A stretch of 64,000 nucleotides of DNA from Eulemur rufifrons (taxonomy: Eukaryota; Chordata; Mammalia; Primates; Lemuridae): assembly GCF_041146395.1 (NCBI RefSeq), contig NC_090989.1, positions 251,896,843 through 251,960,842 of the forward strand. The letters run 5' to 3'. Below are positions 1-17,035 of this stretch, in pieces. A model generated the notes under the pieces. It saw only the letters and a program-made list of their open reading frames with translations. It had not been told where the DNA came from and searched no databases. The translations under genes were made by a program, and so were the position numbers. Position 1 is the stretch's first letter. Every line of letters starts with the position of its first letter.

Positions 1-2608
<2,608 letters not shown>

Positions 2609-3834
2609 GATCTAAAACTCTCTAGCCATCCCTTTTCCTAGGCTTCCAGTGTCTTGGAACCTAATGCCTCCACATTCTAGACCTTGTCCTTTCTGCCTCA
2701 CAGAATTTGGATCCAAACTACCAGACTGCATCACAAAGCCCTCCTGTTCCACAAGCCAGGGATAGCATCATAGACCTTTATTTGTCTTAGAGAAGCTCAT
2801 ACGGTGATTCAATGTTCAGATGAGGGTGTCTGGATTTCTGTATGGGCTGCAGCCTGGGACAAAAGGTACCAAGGTCACAGGCAGCATATACTTTTTCATG
2901 CTGTCACTATTCCCTATACCTGATGGCTCAGCTCCCTCCATTACTACAGTTGTCTGGCACCCATCCCCAGATTACTAAGTCTTTCTACACACTAAAAAAC
3001 ACACTAGAGCATAGGGCAGGCATCATATTGTTAAGTCTTGGAAACAGAATTTTGATGTCACAGGCAATGATTGTGGGTCAGTATCAAGAGGTTCAAGAAG
3101 AGGACCATGTATGCTGTGTCAAGGAAAGGACAAAGCTGCTGTCCTTTTAAATAACTTTCTGAGAGTTAAAGAAGGACCCATCCCAGTCCTTCTTTCCAAG
3201 AACTCAGTTGTGGTCCAGCTTGAGATGAGTGAGAAGAGATTGTAAATGCTACCTTTTGTGAAGGCACATTAATAAGGCTCATTTCTAGAGCTCTATCCAA
3301 GGCTTGATTTTCTAGAATTTCCTCTACAGATCTTATAGCATCTGGCCCATTCATGGAGATAGGTTATTGGCAAGACTTTTGATTAAGGGCCACAAATGTG
3401 GCTCACTGGTTAAATCCATCATGGTTGAAATGGTTGGCTGAAAGAGTGTTTTATGGAAATCTGAATTTGAACACCTTTAAATCTCCCCGTTCAACCCCAG
3501 TACCTACCACTCCTATGACCACTGATTCACACATTAATATGAACTTGGCCCCTGACAACATTATACTATGCCTCCAACACCCCAGGATTTCTGAATTTCT
3601 TTGAGAAGTTCTTGCCCTTATAAGAGTGATCTTAGGCTCAAAATCGCCGAAAAGGTTATTCAGTCCTTCCTCTAGCATTCAGTCCTCCACCAGACCGGAG
3701 TGGTGAGCACTTAACATGTGCTCAGCCCTAAGTTGCACAGTATCAAGAGTACAAAGACATTTGAGTTGTGTTGCCTGCTTGCTCTCAAAACACTTAAAAA
3801 TCTAGTTTCAAAGACAAGACTAATTCACATGAAG
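2609..3834. other. Region upstream of SPATA31F, nothing clear
   Basis: AT-moderate sequence 5' of the minus-strand SPATA31F start. It should contain its promoter and 5' UTR, but I see no TATA box, CpG cluster or repeat that I can defend. Several 60-100 codon open frames lie here without recognisable similarity. Confidence 0.4.
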
Positions 3835-4040
3835 CAAGAGCCAACCTTACCAGGGGCTGGGGAAGGGGGAAATAAGGGGTTATTGTTTAATGAGTACAGG
3901 GTTTCTGCTTGGAATGATGAATACAACCATCCCATATTTAAGTGAATGTACTTTATGTCACTGAATTGTACACTTACAAATGATAAAATGGTAAATTTCA
4001 TGTTAAGTATGTCTTACCACAATTAAAAAACAAACAACCA
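3835..4040 (+). repeat. L1M 3' UTR fragment
   Basis: Contains the typical old-L1 3' end: a ggggctggggaaggggg block, then the cactgaattgtacact motif and an A-rich tail at about 4022-4036. An Alu follows directly, so it probably inserted in or near the L1 tail. Confidence 0.65.
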
Positions 4041-4386
4041 GGCCGGGCACGGTGCTCACACCTATAATCCTAGCTCTCTGGGAGCCCGAGGTGGGAGGAT
4101 CGCTTGAGGTCTGGGGTTCGAGACCAGTCTCAGCAAGAGTGAGACCCCCATCTCTACTAAAAATAGAAAGAAATTATATGGACAAGTAAAAATATATATA
4201 GAAAAAATTAGCTGGGCATGATGGCGCATACCTATAGTCCCAGCTACTCAGGAGGCTGAGGCAGAAGGATTGCTTAAGCCCAGGTGTTTGAGGTTGCTGT
4301 GAGCTAGGTGATGCCACAGCACTCTAGCCCAGGCAACAGAGCGAGACTCTGTCTCAAAAAACAAACAAACAAACAAAAACAAAAAC
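4041..4386 (+). repeat. Alu SINE with strepsirrhine-type linker
   Basis: Dimeric Alu starting ggccgggcac and ending in a (CAAAA)n-type tail. The middle A-rich linker carries the extra block agaaattatatggac plus aaaatatatatag seen in most Alus of this window. It is diverged from the better-preserved copies, for example in the cacctataatcc box. Confidence 0.9.
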
Positions 4387-5054
<668 letters not shown>

Positions 5055-5068
5055 TAAAAAGCAGCTTG

Positions 5069-6250
5069 CATCAGCTTTTTCGTAGCAAGTCAACACACCT
5101 GCACAGTAACTCATATCTTTTATTTCTTTTATTTTATTACTCCTACCCAACCAGCCTGCTTCCTGCACCTGCTGCCACCCTTTATGCAGCTGCCATAGTT
5201 CTCATGGCCCGTCAGCCTGCGCCTTGCCCCAGGCAAAATCACCACATTCTTCAAACCTGGCACCTGCTCCAAACAGTGCGCTATTTACCTTACAGATAAC
5301 CCACAGCCACTACCATCCCACCAAGCCATGAAAACCATCTGCTGCACACTCCTCTCCAGCCACTCACCCAGCCCTTGCTCCTGTCTCGGGGCCGAGCAGT
5401 TAGAGCCAAGTGCAGAGCCCAGAATGGTCTTAGGCCTTTTTGCAGAGAAGGCCTTTAGAACAGGTTCGTTTACTGATCTGGTGCTCCTTGACGGAGGGTG
5501 CTTGTGTGGCTAGGACAGTGGGATCTGTGTCTTCCTAAACAAGGGCACATTCACATAACGAACACAGCTAACTAGGTCTGTCGTTTTGAATGACGTGGGC
5601 ATGGACCATCACATTTGCCTTTCTCGCCTCGTGGTTTAGAGAGAGCAGCAAACAAGGGCGAGGAAGTACATGAAAAGCCTCTGTGGACTCTGGAGGCTAC
5701 ACAACTGTAAAAATTCTTCTTCATTTGTTTCTAGAAAACTTGCTTAAGCCAGACCGTGCTGTCATCATAGGGCTGCAGTGGCACAGTTGTCATCATAGAA
5801 TTTCTTCAGGAAACCGTTCATGGCTACCACTTCATAAGAACCATGAGTCAGAGAGCCTTGTAAAGAAAAATCCTGCCAGACTGCCACAGGTGTGAGTCTT
5901 GTCCCTCCACACAAGCCTTACCAGGAGCTTTGCCATGTCTCACACTCGGAAAATACTAGCAAACGCCTAAGATGTACCGAGGTGCTGGGAACGCGGATGC
6001 ATAGTTGCAGCCGTTCAGCAGCAACGCTATTCAACATGAGCTTCTTTGTTAATGCCCAAGAGCTAAAATTTCCAGGGCTTTCTACAGGCAGCGCCAGAGT
6101 GGTGTCAGGCGGCCAGACCACCAGAGCTCACGCGGCAGGTTACTACACTGTGCAGAGGCGCAGTCACAGGCACTAGAGGGCAGCACGTGCCCTCCCGATA
6201 CTCAGCCCTGCCGCGTCTCAGCGCGGACAGGCGCTTTCTAAGGTCATCTG
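5069..6250. other. Intergenic, GC-richer, nothing assigned
   Basis: Roughly 1.2 kb of non-repeat sequence with scattered CpGs near 6180-6230. Open frames of 60-94 codons on both strands show no recognisable domain. A missed exon or regulatory element cannot be excluded. Confidence 0.35.
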
Positions 6251-6380
6251 CTCCAGCGGCTCTCACTGCTGGCCTTACATCAGAATCACGGCGAGGCTTG
6301 TTAAAAATATCGATCTCCTGGCCTCACCCCAGACCTAATGAATCAGAATCTCTAGAGACAGCGTCCAGCAACCTATATAT
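6251..6380 (+). repeat. MER5A-like hAT DNA element
   Basis: Contains the series tctcactgctggc, catcagaatcac, cctcaccccagacctaatgaatcagaatc and ctccagcaacct-type ending typical of MER5A (hAT-Charlie). Short, diverged and non-coding. Confidence 0.7.
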
Positions 6381-6700
6381 TAAATGAATATAAAAAATAA
6401 TCCTTAAGCAATAGGGCACTGGGCTAAGGGTGTTTATTTGGGAGCAACTGGCCTTCAAAGAGCAACAGTTCTATATATTGTTAGGCCCTGACGAGACTCT
6501 GATGAAACTATGTCCTTCTCCTCATGCAAAATTTGATTCAATGTCATAGGCATGGGCTTCACTTATGGACACTCTAGGGAACTCAGGGAGCCTGGTTAAG
6601 AAACTTGAGTATAATTTAGCCAAGCCAATGACCAACACTCAGAGATGGGATCCTTAGCAAGGCCAGAGTCCTTCATATTTTAAGAAGTTATAGCAAAATA

Positions 6701-7002
<302 letters not shown>

Positions 7003-7158
7003 TTACAGCAAAATAAGGAAACAAAGAGAAAATACAAATTAACAATATCAAGAATGAGAGAAATGATTCACCACAAATTCCAAAGATATTAAAAGAATAA
7101 TAAATTTGTAATATGAAAGCTTGAATGTCTATAAGTTGACAACTTAGATGCAGTGGAC

Positions 7159-7855
<697 letters not shown>

Positions 7856-7859
7856 TGGA

Positions 7860-8970
7860 TTTGAAAGAAACAAACTATCAAAAATTACTCAAGAAGAATA
7901 ACCTAAGTAGCCTTATAGCTATTTAAAGAAATTATACTAGTAGTTAAAATCTTATCACAAAAAGAATCTTGTCATAAAGAAAATCCAGGCCCATATTTCT
8001 TCAATGGTGAATTCTACCAAATAGTTTAGGAAGAAATGATACCAATTCTATACAAATTATTCCAAAAATTTAAAGAGAGGGGAATACTTCTCAATTCATT
8101 GTTTGAGGCCAGCATTGCCTTGATACCAAATCCAAGAACATTATAAGAATAGAAAACTATAGGCCAAAATTCTTCAGGAAAACATATGCAAAAATTCTTA
8201 ACAATATTATAGCCAATCACATATATAAAATATGTGATACATAATGACCAAGGGGGTTATCCCAGGAATTGTAGGGTTGGTTTAACATTCAATGTTGATC
8301 ATTGAAATTCGCTATGTTAACAAACTAAGAAGGAAAAATCCAGGATCAGCTCAAAAGATGCAGAAAAAACATTTGACACCCCCTCCAACACCCCCTCCTC
8401 ATAAAAACTGTAGCAAGCTCAAAACAAAAGAGAAGTTCCACAGACTGATAAAGAGTATCTACAAAAAAAACTTACTTCCTGCTAGTAAAAGACTGATGCT
8501 TTCCCCCTCAAGATCAGGGACCAGGCAAGGATGTCCACCGTCAACAGTTCTTTTCAACATTGCACGGAAGGTTCTGGCCAGTTTAATTGGGCAAGAAAAG
8601 AAATAAAAGGCATCCATAATGGAAAGGGAGAAGTAAAACTGCCTTAATTTGCAAATAGCATGATTGTTTCTGTAGAAAATATGGAACCAACCTATAAAAA
8701 AGCTACTAGAACTAATAAGTGAGTTAAGCGAGGTTGAATGATACAAGATCAAGGTGCAAAAATCAACTGGATTTTTATGTATTTGCAACAATCAGAAATT
8801 GAAATTTAAAAAAATACCATCAAAATACCACCAAAAACTATGATGCACTTAGAGATAAATCTGACAAAAGACATGAAGACTTACACACCCAAAACTGCAA
8901 AATACTTCTCAGAAAATGTAAAGATTTCCATAAATGGAGAAATATACTTTGTTCATGGATCAGAAGTAAT
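7860..8970 (+). repeat. L1 ORF2 fragment (reverse transcriptase part)
   Basis: Degenerate L1 ORF2 sequence. The translated piece around 8497-8605 carries SGTRQGCPPS and LFNIARKVLASLIGQEKK, recognisable as the L1 RT stretch downstream of the fingers. The rest matches L1 by phrases such as aggaaaacatatgcaaaaattctt and agatcaaggtgcaaaaatcaac. Many stops; inactive. Confidence 0.85.
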
Positions 8971-9029
8971 GTTGTTTAGATGTCATTGCTCCCCAAGTTG
9001 ATCTACAGATTTAGGAAGAAAGGGAATTA

Positions 9030-9240
9030 ACCCTTTCTGAGCACTGAGACGAACACCATTACCAGGTGCCAGGCCCATCACACACATCACCTCATTCAGT
9101 GCTTACCGCCAACCAGACCCAGGTATTGTTATCCCATGTTATATAAGAGAAAACTGAATCCCCAAGAAAAGTAACTAGCCAAAGGCCACAGCAACTTGGT
9201 GATGGATAAAAAGTTTGATTCTGAACTCCACTAAGCCTTG
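9030..9240 (-). repeat. MIR SINE
   Basis: Reverse MIR pattern: ctgagcactgagac, gtgccaggcc, tcacctcattcagt, attgttatcccatg, gagaaaactgaat, agtaactagccaaaggccacag. About 200 bp, diverged. Confidence 0.7.
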
Positions 9241-11460
9241 CCAGCTCCATTTCATTCAAGTGGAGAGAATATAAACACTTAGTATGATTATAAATAAGAT
9301 TTCTGAAATTGCAGACTACTTATACGTGTCCAGTAGTTTTTGCAAAGGAGGACAACAGTAATAAAAGAAATTTAAAAATGGGAGCCAAAGAGCAAGGCTG
9401 GATCCAAAGGTCTCAGGGTGTCCGGTGCACACCTAGTTCCTCTCATCAGGTGTCTTCCTCAGCTGCAAGAGAGGCATGAGGCTGTCACAGCCCAGTGACA
9501 CTAGCAGCTGAGATTGTTCCATTCACACCCCTGACTTGATTACAGGTGCATCAAATACCTTCTGAGTAGAATAGAACTTGCAATGTAAATAGACCTATAA
9601 GAAGAGAATGCCCTGACCAGCAGGTTGGAAGTCTGCCAGGGTCATATGTTTCAGTGTAAATAAATGAATTAACATTCTGGCTTATGCCTCAGTCTCTTTG
9701 CAGTTTAATTACAAGTGGGTCCATCCCAAAGAAACCACTTAGCTCAGAGAACCGTGACAAAATGGAGCCTATACCTGTAAAGCTGAGGAATGCTGACTCC
9801 TAGTTCTCCCTCCTCTCTGTTCCTCCTAGTCAGTCTTTCCCCTCCTGACCAGCTACCAAGGCAGGGAGAACAGCCTAAACACCAGGCTGCCATAAGGACC
9901 ACAATCCCCAGCCTCCTAATAGAGGAGATTGAGCACCACCTTTTCTCATCTAAGCCTTCCTCTTGTGTGCCTTAAACTTTCTCCCTGTTAGTTGAAAGTG
10001 GTGTCCATTAAAAGCTATTTATTCAATAAAGCATAGTGGGAATTATAAATGTTATCTAGAAGTGAATCCTGATAACTTAAAAGTTATATGTTTTAAGCAT
10101 AGTAGGAAATAATAAGTATCTATACAGTAATGCTCTAAGTATCTGACAGTGTGCCTGGTATATAATCTCCTTATAAATATTACATAAAACTGCTATATAA
10201 ATCTCCTATAAAGGGGAGAGAGATTATTTTTGGCTGATGTGATCGGGGAAAGTTTCATATAGAAGACGGCATTCAAGCTGGTGCCTGAAGCAGAGAGATT
10301 TTATGTGGAGTTGGAAGCGGAGGGATCCAAATACAGGAACTGACATGCATAAGCTGCTAATGTCTCTGTGTGATGATAATATGTGGAGATAATAGAAGGA
10401 TTCCTGAAATATTTATCTTACTCTGGTTGCATTTTATTTTGTATATATTTGCTCTCAAGTAAGTTTTAGATTTTGTCTTTGTGTGGAAACGGAGGTTGTG
10501 AATATCTCCTTGTGAATATGTTTTTCTGCATCACGTGGACATGAACTACGGAGATGGGTCTTCAGAACCTGACCATATGTGTTTCTAGGTATAAACGTCT
10601 GTGTGGGTGCATTTCTCTACACAGATTTTTTGGTCTTTGTGGGTGTGTGCACATGCAGTCCTGAGGGATGAGAAGGAAAGAGAGGAGGGATTAGAGGGGA
10701 GGAGAAGGGAGAGGAAGGGAGAGTAAGAAGTTGTTGAGAGTGTTGGGGCTAAGAAAGTGATACCCCAAACACTGCTACTTTGACCTGCTGAGAGGCCTTA
10801 GAAGCTGCCTCAGAATCAAGGTCCCTTTAACCTTGTCTTGTTCCCTCCACTCAAAGTGCAAGGAGGGACTCTCTTTGGAACGTCCTAATCTAAGAAAGAA
10901 AGCTCCTTTCCAAAAGAAAAGCAGTTGTTTTAAACGCTCTCCTTAGGGATTCATCAAATAAACAGGAAAGATTAGACTTTTCATCTCTTCTTCGGAGGGC
11001 AGCTCCAAGAGATTTCCTGGGGGACTTTACTGCATAATAAGACAGCCTTTGTTCCTGTGCAGCTGCACCTCTCACCTTCCCCAGTGTCTGCCTCCCACCT
11101 CATGGGTCCATTCATTCTCCCTAATGATTTACTGCCCCTCAAAAGAATCGTCTACATTCCCCATCTCCCCAGTCCCCTATGATAAAGGGTACCACACGAG
11201 GTTATTGGATGATTACTCTGTGATCCCCCCTCCCTCCCATGTTAATAAATTTTTATGCCTTTTCTCCTATTACTCTGCCTTTCAGAGAACCTTCAGAGGG
11301 CGAGGGTAAGGGCCCAATAAGGCAGTCCCCATGCCAGTACCCAGGGGGCTGAGGAGTTTAGAAAGCCTCCTTAGTATAATGTCCTTTGGACAGATTTTGT
11401 CTCAGGTCACCATTTCAAAACCCTACAGGGATTTCTTCCTGTATTTTATCTTACCTTATC
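9241..11460. other. Intergenic region with little recognisable content
   Basis: About 2.2 kb. A purine-rich tract lies at 10670-10740 (GGAG/GAAG runs). A phrase at about 10225-10320 resembles the ancient repeat seen at 18.2 and 55.2 kb. Otherwise I see no gene or clear repeat; open frames of about 60-86 codons are not supported. Confidence 0.4.
10670..10740. repeat. Purine-rich (GGA)n-like tract
   Basis: About 70 bases almost entirely A and G on the plus strand, made of irregular gagg/gaagg units. A low-complexity tract; such tracts can form triplex DNA, but no function is shown. Confidence 0.6.
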
Positions 11461-11587
11461 CTTTTTTTTTTTTTTTTTTCAAGAGACAGGGTTTGTTGCC
11501 CAGGCTGGCCTTGAACTCCTCAGTGATCCTCCCGCCTCAGCCTCCCAGGTAGCTGGGACTACAGGCAAGTACCACCATACTTGGCTC
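11461..11587 (-). repeat. Alu monomer (FLAM-like), reverse
   Basis: Starts with about 20 T's, then the reverse Alu left-arm phrases gttgcccaggctgg, cctcagcctccc and ggactacaggc. About 125 bp, a single arm only. Confidence 0.8.
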
Positions 11588-11988
11588 TTCTCTATCTTAT
11601 CTTTGTGTCTTTGAGGACTATTTTATTTAGTTTTGTCTGCCCAGTTTGGGAGATTTTGCCAGCCGTCATCAGTGACAGCCTGGCCTTTGGCCAAGTTCCA
11701 GACAAGCACCATTCTTATGGACCGTTGGCTTCTCTTGTGTTCTTCTTCATCCAAAAGTGAGTCTCACAACTTAGTATACAAAATGTCTAAGATACAATCC
11801 AAAATTATGAATATCATATTAAAAATTAAGAAAATGTGACCAGTTCTCAAGGGAAAAAGCAATTAACATGTATCAACCCCAAGATGTTGACATTATCAGA
11901 CAAATGTCTTAAAGCAGCTATTATAATACGTCCATCTTGCAGAGGTAAAAGTGAACATTATTGAAATCAATAGAAAGATAGAGAATCT

Positions 11989-12634
11989 TGTTGCCACCCA
12001 ACCAGGTTCACATACCTGCTGCCCATGAAGAAGACAATACGCTGAGACAGCAGGGTTTATATGGCAGAGAAAGAGTGTATTCCACATAGCGCTACAAGGA
12101 GAGACGGGAGAAATTTCTCAAATCTGCCTCCTCGAGAATTTGGGAGAGGGGGCTTTTAAAGATAGTTTGGCAGGCAAGAAATTAGGCAATTAGTTTTGTT
12201 AATTGGGGCAAAATTATAGGGGTATAGAAATCATCTTCTGTGTTGTTTCAGTCCCTGGGGTCACAATTCCAATTGAGTAGTTTTCTTGGTATGGGCCGCT
12301 GCTCCATCGGGTGGGTCAACCAATCCACTGGGATGTGGGGCCTGGAAAATATCTTAAAAACTACCGTTAGGTTTCAAAAAGGTGATGTTATCTGTGGAGA
12401 AAGTTAAGAATCTTTATGGAAACTAGCTATGGGGAGAAGTTAAGAATCTTTATGGAAACTAGCTATGGGGAGAAGTTAAGAATCTTTATGACCACCAGCT
12501 GCGTGGCGCCAGAGTGACAATTATAGAGAAGCAAACAGGAGGACATTTACTAATTATTATCATTATTTTTAGCTAGGCCCTTACCACAGTTCTCTCTTTG
12601 AACCCCATTATTGGTTTGTGAAAAAAGTGGTTTG
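11989..12634. repeat. Possible solo LTR inserted in L1, family unknown
   Basis: About 645 bp interrupt the L1 sequence. The insert starts TGTTGCCACCCAACC and holds a 36-bp tandem repeat. I could not find a convincing CA end or a clean target duplication, so the right border is uncertain. Size and position fit a solo retroviral LTR, but another element type is possible. No coding potential seen. Confidence 0.4.
12403..12490. repeat. 36-bp tandem repeat, about 2.4 copies
   Basis: Unit begins at 12403, 12439 and 12475, each opening GTTAAGAATCTTTATG. The first two units are identical over 36 bp; the third diverges after 16 bases. Repeats of this kind are common in retroviral U3 regions. Confidence 0.9.
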
Positions 12635-13260
12635 TGTCTCAGCAAAGAAATATAAATTATAAAAAGGAAACTAATGGAAATTTAAAACTGAGAAATGCAG
12701 TATCTGAAATAAAATATTTACTGGATAGGCTCAAGAGCAAAATGATGACTAAACAATCAGTGAACTTGAATTTGGACCAATAGAAATTTTCAGTCTAAAG
12801 AACAAAGAAAATGAATAGCAAAAAGATGACTATCATCACAAGGACCTTTGGGATAATATCAAAAGGATTAAATTCATGTCAATGAAATTCCAGGAGAGGA
12901 GAAAGAGATTGGTGCAGAAAATATATTTGAAGACATAATGGCCAAAAACTGCCCAAATTTAGTGAAAGTTATAAATTTACAGATTCAAAAACCTCAATAA
13001 ACTCCAAACAGGAACAAATTCAAGAAAACCATGCCCTAACTATGAAGTAAAATTGCTTGATCTCATTTTCCCAACCTGGAAAATTCAATTTAGCTCTCTA
13101 GCGGCAGGGAAATACATTTCACAGAATTCACTTAATAGTTTAAGTGAACTTTAATAAGAACTCTAAAATCTTCACCTTTTGCTCAGAAATTCTACCATCT
13201 TTATTATTGATAAACTTCAGAAACTATAAGGAGAACTAATGAAATTCTAAAATTAAATTT

Positions 13261-13608
13261 AGGTCCAAGTGCAGTGGCTCACACCTGTAATCCTAGCACT
13301 ATGGGAGGCTGAGGCGGGAGGATCGTTTGAGCTCAGGAGTTCGAGACCAGCCTGAGCAAGAGCGAGACCCCATCTCTACTAAAAATAGAAAGAAATTAGC
13401 TGGACAACTAAAAATATATAGAAAAAATTAGCTGGGCATGGTGGCGCATGCCTGTAGTCCCAGCTATCCAGGAGGCTGAGGCAGAAGGATCACTTGAGCC
13501 CAGGAGTCTGAGGTTGCTGTGAGCTAGGCTGATGCCACGGCACTCTAGCCCGGGCAACAGAGTGAGACTTTGTCTCAAAAAAAAAAGAAAAGAAAAGAAA
13601 AGAAAAGA
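13261..13608 (+). repeat. Alu SINE, strepsirrhine-type
   Basis: Dimeric Alu starting ggtccaagtgcagtggctc, with the extra linker block (agaaattagctggacaac, aaaatatatag) and a tail of AAAG/AAAAG units at 13577-13608. No clear target duplication seen. Confidence 0.9.
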
Positions 13609-13635
13609 AACCCTTTAATTTCTATGGCCTAAAGC

Positions 13636-13692
13636 AGGGGTCAGCAAACTTTTCCTGTAAAGACCGAGATAGTCAATAATTTAGGCTTTCTG
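13636..13692 (+). repeat. hAT-type DNA element end fragment
   Basis: The phrase caggggtcagcaaactttt followed by gtaaagaccgagatagtcaataatttaggcttt is the terminal part of a common mammalian hAT element. Only about 55 bp remain; the family name is not certain. Confidence 0.5.
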
Positions 13693-14815
13693 AATTCCTG
13701 CCCTAGAAAAGACCCCTCCCATTCTCGGACTTAGAAGGTATAGGTCTGGCTCTGGGATTCTCAGAGCACAGCAGGTAAAGAGAGCAAGGAGCTCATTCAT
13801 TATTTGGCTCTCACCACAGTACCCTCACCCTTAGCTGTGTCTGTATCAGTGAGTCCAAGGTTTCTCTGCATTAATTTTTCCAGAGAGTAAACCTTTATTC
13901 TTTTGCCTTTTGTGCGAGAAGGAATGTTACAAGTTTGTAAGGTGTGAAAGAAGAGATGTAGGTGTCTGTCCTCATACTTTCAACCTACTTCATGCTTTCA
14001 GCCCCACCTTCAGAGGTAGCTGCTGCCACCAAATCCTGAGCCTTTCCACAGTTCTTTGGCTTTTTTCTTGTACGCTCACTCCACAGGCATTTAGCCTTTT
14101 CCTTTCTCTGGTCTTATAAAAGTTACCACTAGTCCCTCTGTTTTTCAGCTTCCAAAATTTTGTTGACAATTTTATCTTCTGTAATCTCCCCCTGCCTCCA
14201 CCTGCTCCCCCATTTTCTTTGAGATTTTGGGTTTATTTCTCTTAAAAAAATATTTTATGTCATTAAATGTATTAGAAAGGATTAAAGGTAAATGAATGTG
14301 TTTATAATTTAACTGGAAATATAAGTCTCACCAAGATATAGGTAGATATAATTTGTTTTAGGTTAAATTTGCTGGAAATCAGTAAGTTCCCTCAATATAT
14401 AGTTTGAGCTCTTTTTTCCACGCAGGAACATTTTCTGCTCTTATAGCTTGGATTATTACTTCTGTTTCACTTGTTCTGCTGCCCATCTCTACGATAAAAG
14501 TCTTTGATTCCTACATTAGATTTCTGCTCTTTGTTCTCTACGTCTGTCATCATCTCTTTTAATATCTACTTTAGAGTTTTTGTTTTGTTTTTTGTTTTTA
14601 CAGTCTCGGAGCAATTTTCAAGTGTATCCTCAGGCATCAGGAATTCCACTTTTTGCAATGTTCTTTCTGCTTCTCATACAATTTTTTGTTTCATTGCAAT
14701 CTATTCCTTCTCAGCTAACATTCTTTTTATCTCTATTTATATCTCATTTCAGTTTCTGGTCTTTTGCAATCATCTGGATGTGACCACCTGCTTTTGTTAA
14801 ATATTTTATTGAAAC
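13693..14815. other. Intergenic, AT-rich, nothing assigned
   Basis: About 1.1 kb, T-rich from 14100 on. Open frames at 14504-14800 encode strings of F, S and I typical of T-rich noise. No repeat family could be named. Confidence 0.35.
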
Positions 14816-15146
14816 ACTTTAAACAGATGTTTTCCAATATGTGCTCCTGCTTTTCTACTCAAACCATTCTCAGTGGCGTGCCTTTCCAAGTCTTCAGAGA
14901 TGATAGTTCTCTTTTCTTTATGATGCAGATTGTTTGAAACTTGTCCATGTTGGCCTTGAATGGAAATTCTGGGTTCTCTATTCTGTTCCATTGGTCTATG
15001 TGTCTGTTTTTATGCCAGTACCATGCTATTTTGGTTACTGTAGCTTTGTAGGATAATATATCTTTAAGTCTGATAATGTGATGCCTCCAGCTTTGTTCCT
15101 TTTTCTTAGTATTGCTTTGGGTATTTGAGGTCTTTTGTGGTTCCAT

Positions 15147-15461
<315 letters not shown>

Positions 15462-15620
15462 TAGGATTTTTTTTTTCTATTTCTGTGAAGAATGTCATTG
15501 GTATTTTGATAGGGATTGCATTGAATCTATAGATCACTTTGGACATTTTAACAATATTAATTCTTCCAATCTATGAGCATGGGATATCTTTCCATTTTTT
15601 GTGTCCTCTTCAATTTCTTT

Positions 15621-15970
<350 letters not shown>

Positions 15971-16525
15971 TCCTCTTCAATTTCTTTCATTGGTGTTTTA
16001 TAGTTTTTATTGTAGAGATCTTTTGCTTCTTTGTTTAAATTTATTCCTAATTAATTTTTTTGTAGGTATTGTAAATGTGATTGCTTTCTTAATTTTTTTT
16101 TCAGATTGTTTGCTGTTGGTGTATAGAGATGCTACTGATTTTTATTGATTTTGTGTCCTACAACTTCACTGAATTCATTTGTCAATTCTAGCAGTTTTTT
16201 TGGTGGAATCTTTAGATTTTCATAAATATAGGATTATGTCATCTGCAAACAAGGATAATTTGACTTCTTTTCCAATTTGGATGCCCTTTATTTCTTTCTC
16301 TTGTCTACTTGCTCTGGCTAGGACTTCCAGTATTACATTGAATAAAGGTGGTAAAAATAAGCATTCTTGTCTTGTTCCAGATATTAGAGGAAAGAATGTT
16401 CAATTTTTCCCCATTCATTATGTTAGCTGTGAGTTTGTCATACATGGCCTTACTGTTTTGAGGTATGTTCCTTCTTTACCCAGTTTGTTGAGAGTTTTTA
16501 TCCCATCAGATTGTGCCCCTGCAAC

Positions 16526-17035
16526 TCTATGGCACTAGCCAGTCTCTTCAATGAGGTATCCCTGCTAATTAGAGCACAAAGTAGCTGACAAGATCCACAG
16601 GGCAGTCACTGCAACCAGCCCCTGCTGTTTGTACCCAGTTCCCCACAGGTGGTTCACTGTCCTGGCACTCCTAATGGCTTCCGTGGGACGGGACCAAAAT
16701 GGGCTTACTGTGAAGGTTTCCAGACTAGTGGGGAGATCAAACATCCACCTCCAGTTCCCTCCTCTCACCTTGGAAACCATGGGCCTAGGGAAATTCTCTG
16801 TGAGTGGTTGTTATGCCAGCTTGAGGGAGGGGGTGGTGCAGTCTGAATTGACTGTTTCTTTTACAGCTTCTCTTTATTCTGTGGGCTCAGGGGGTTTCTC
16901 TGCCTCTCCCCCAAGTTCTGGTGAATTCAGGGTGGTATTCTTATCTTTGAGTAAGTTCTAGTTGTATTTTTGTGGGAGGATGATGCAAAGGGGTCTTCTA
17001 TTCTAACTCTTGCTGATGTCACCTCTCCAATACAT
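16526..17035. other. Unassigned segment between two L1 pieces
   Basis: About 510 bp, GC-richer than its flanks, with overlapping open frames up to 110 codons. It may be the 5' end of the adjacent reverse L1 or an LTR piece. No family could be named. Confidence 0.35.

Larger units (their letters stand above)
11755..13120 (+). repeat. Old L1 5' region / ORF1-type sequence, interrupted
   Basis: Two blocks (about 11755-11988 and 12635-13120) read as one old L1M 5'/ORF1 region: gatgttgacattatcagacaaatgtcttaaagcagctatt on the left, then cagcaaagaaatataaattat, aatcagtgaacttgaat, ggagaggagaaagagattgg and cctcaataaactccaaacaggaa on the right. The gap between them is filled by an LTR-like insert. No open frame survives. 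Confidence 0.7.

Noticed and set aside
8292..8606. 104-codon frame as a host gene
   Set aside because: It carries the L1 reverse-transcriptase phrase SGTRQGCPPS and is part of a decayed L1 ORF2.
16179..16961. Open frames of 110-119 codons
   Set aside because: The first is reverse-strand L1 read on the wrong strand. The others lie in an unassigned segment and overlap in three phases on both strands without a recognisable domain.
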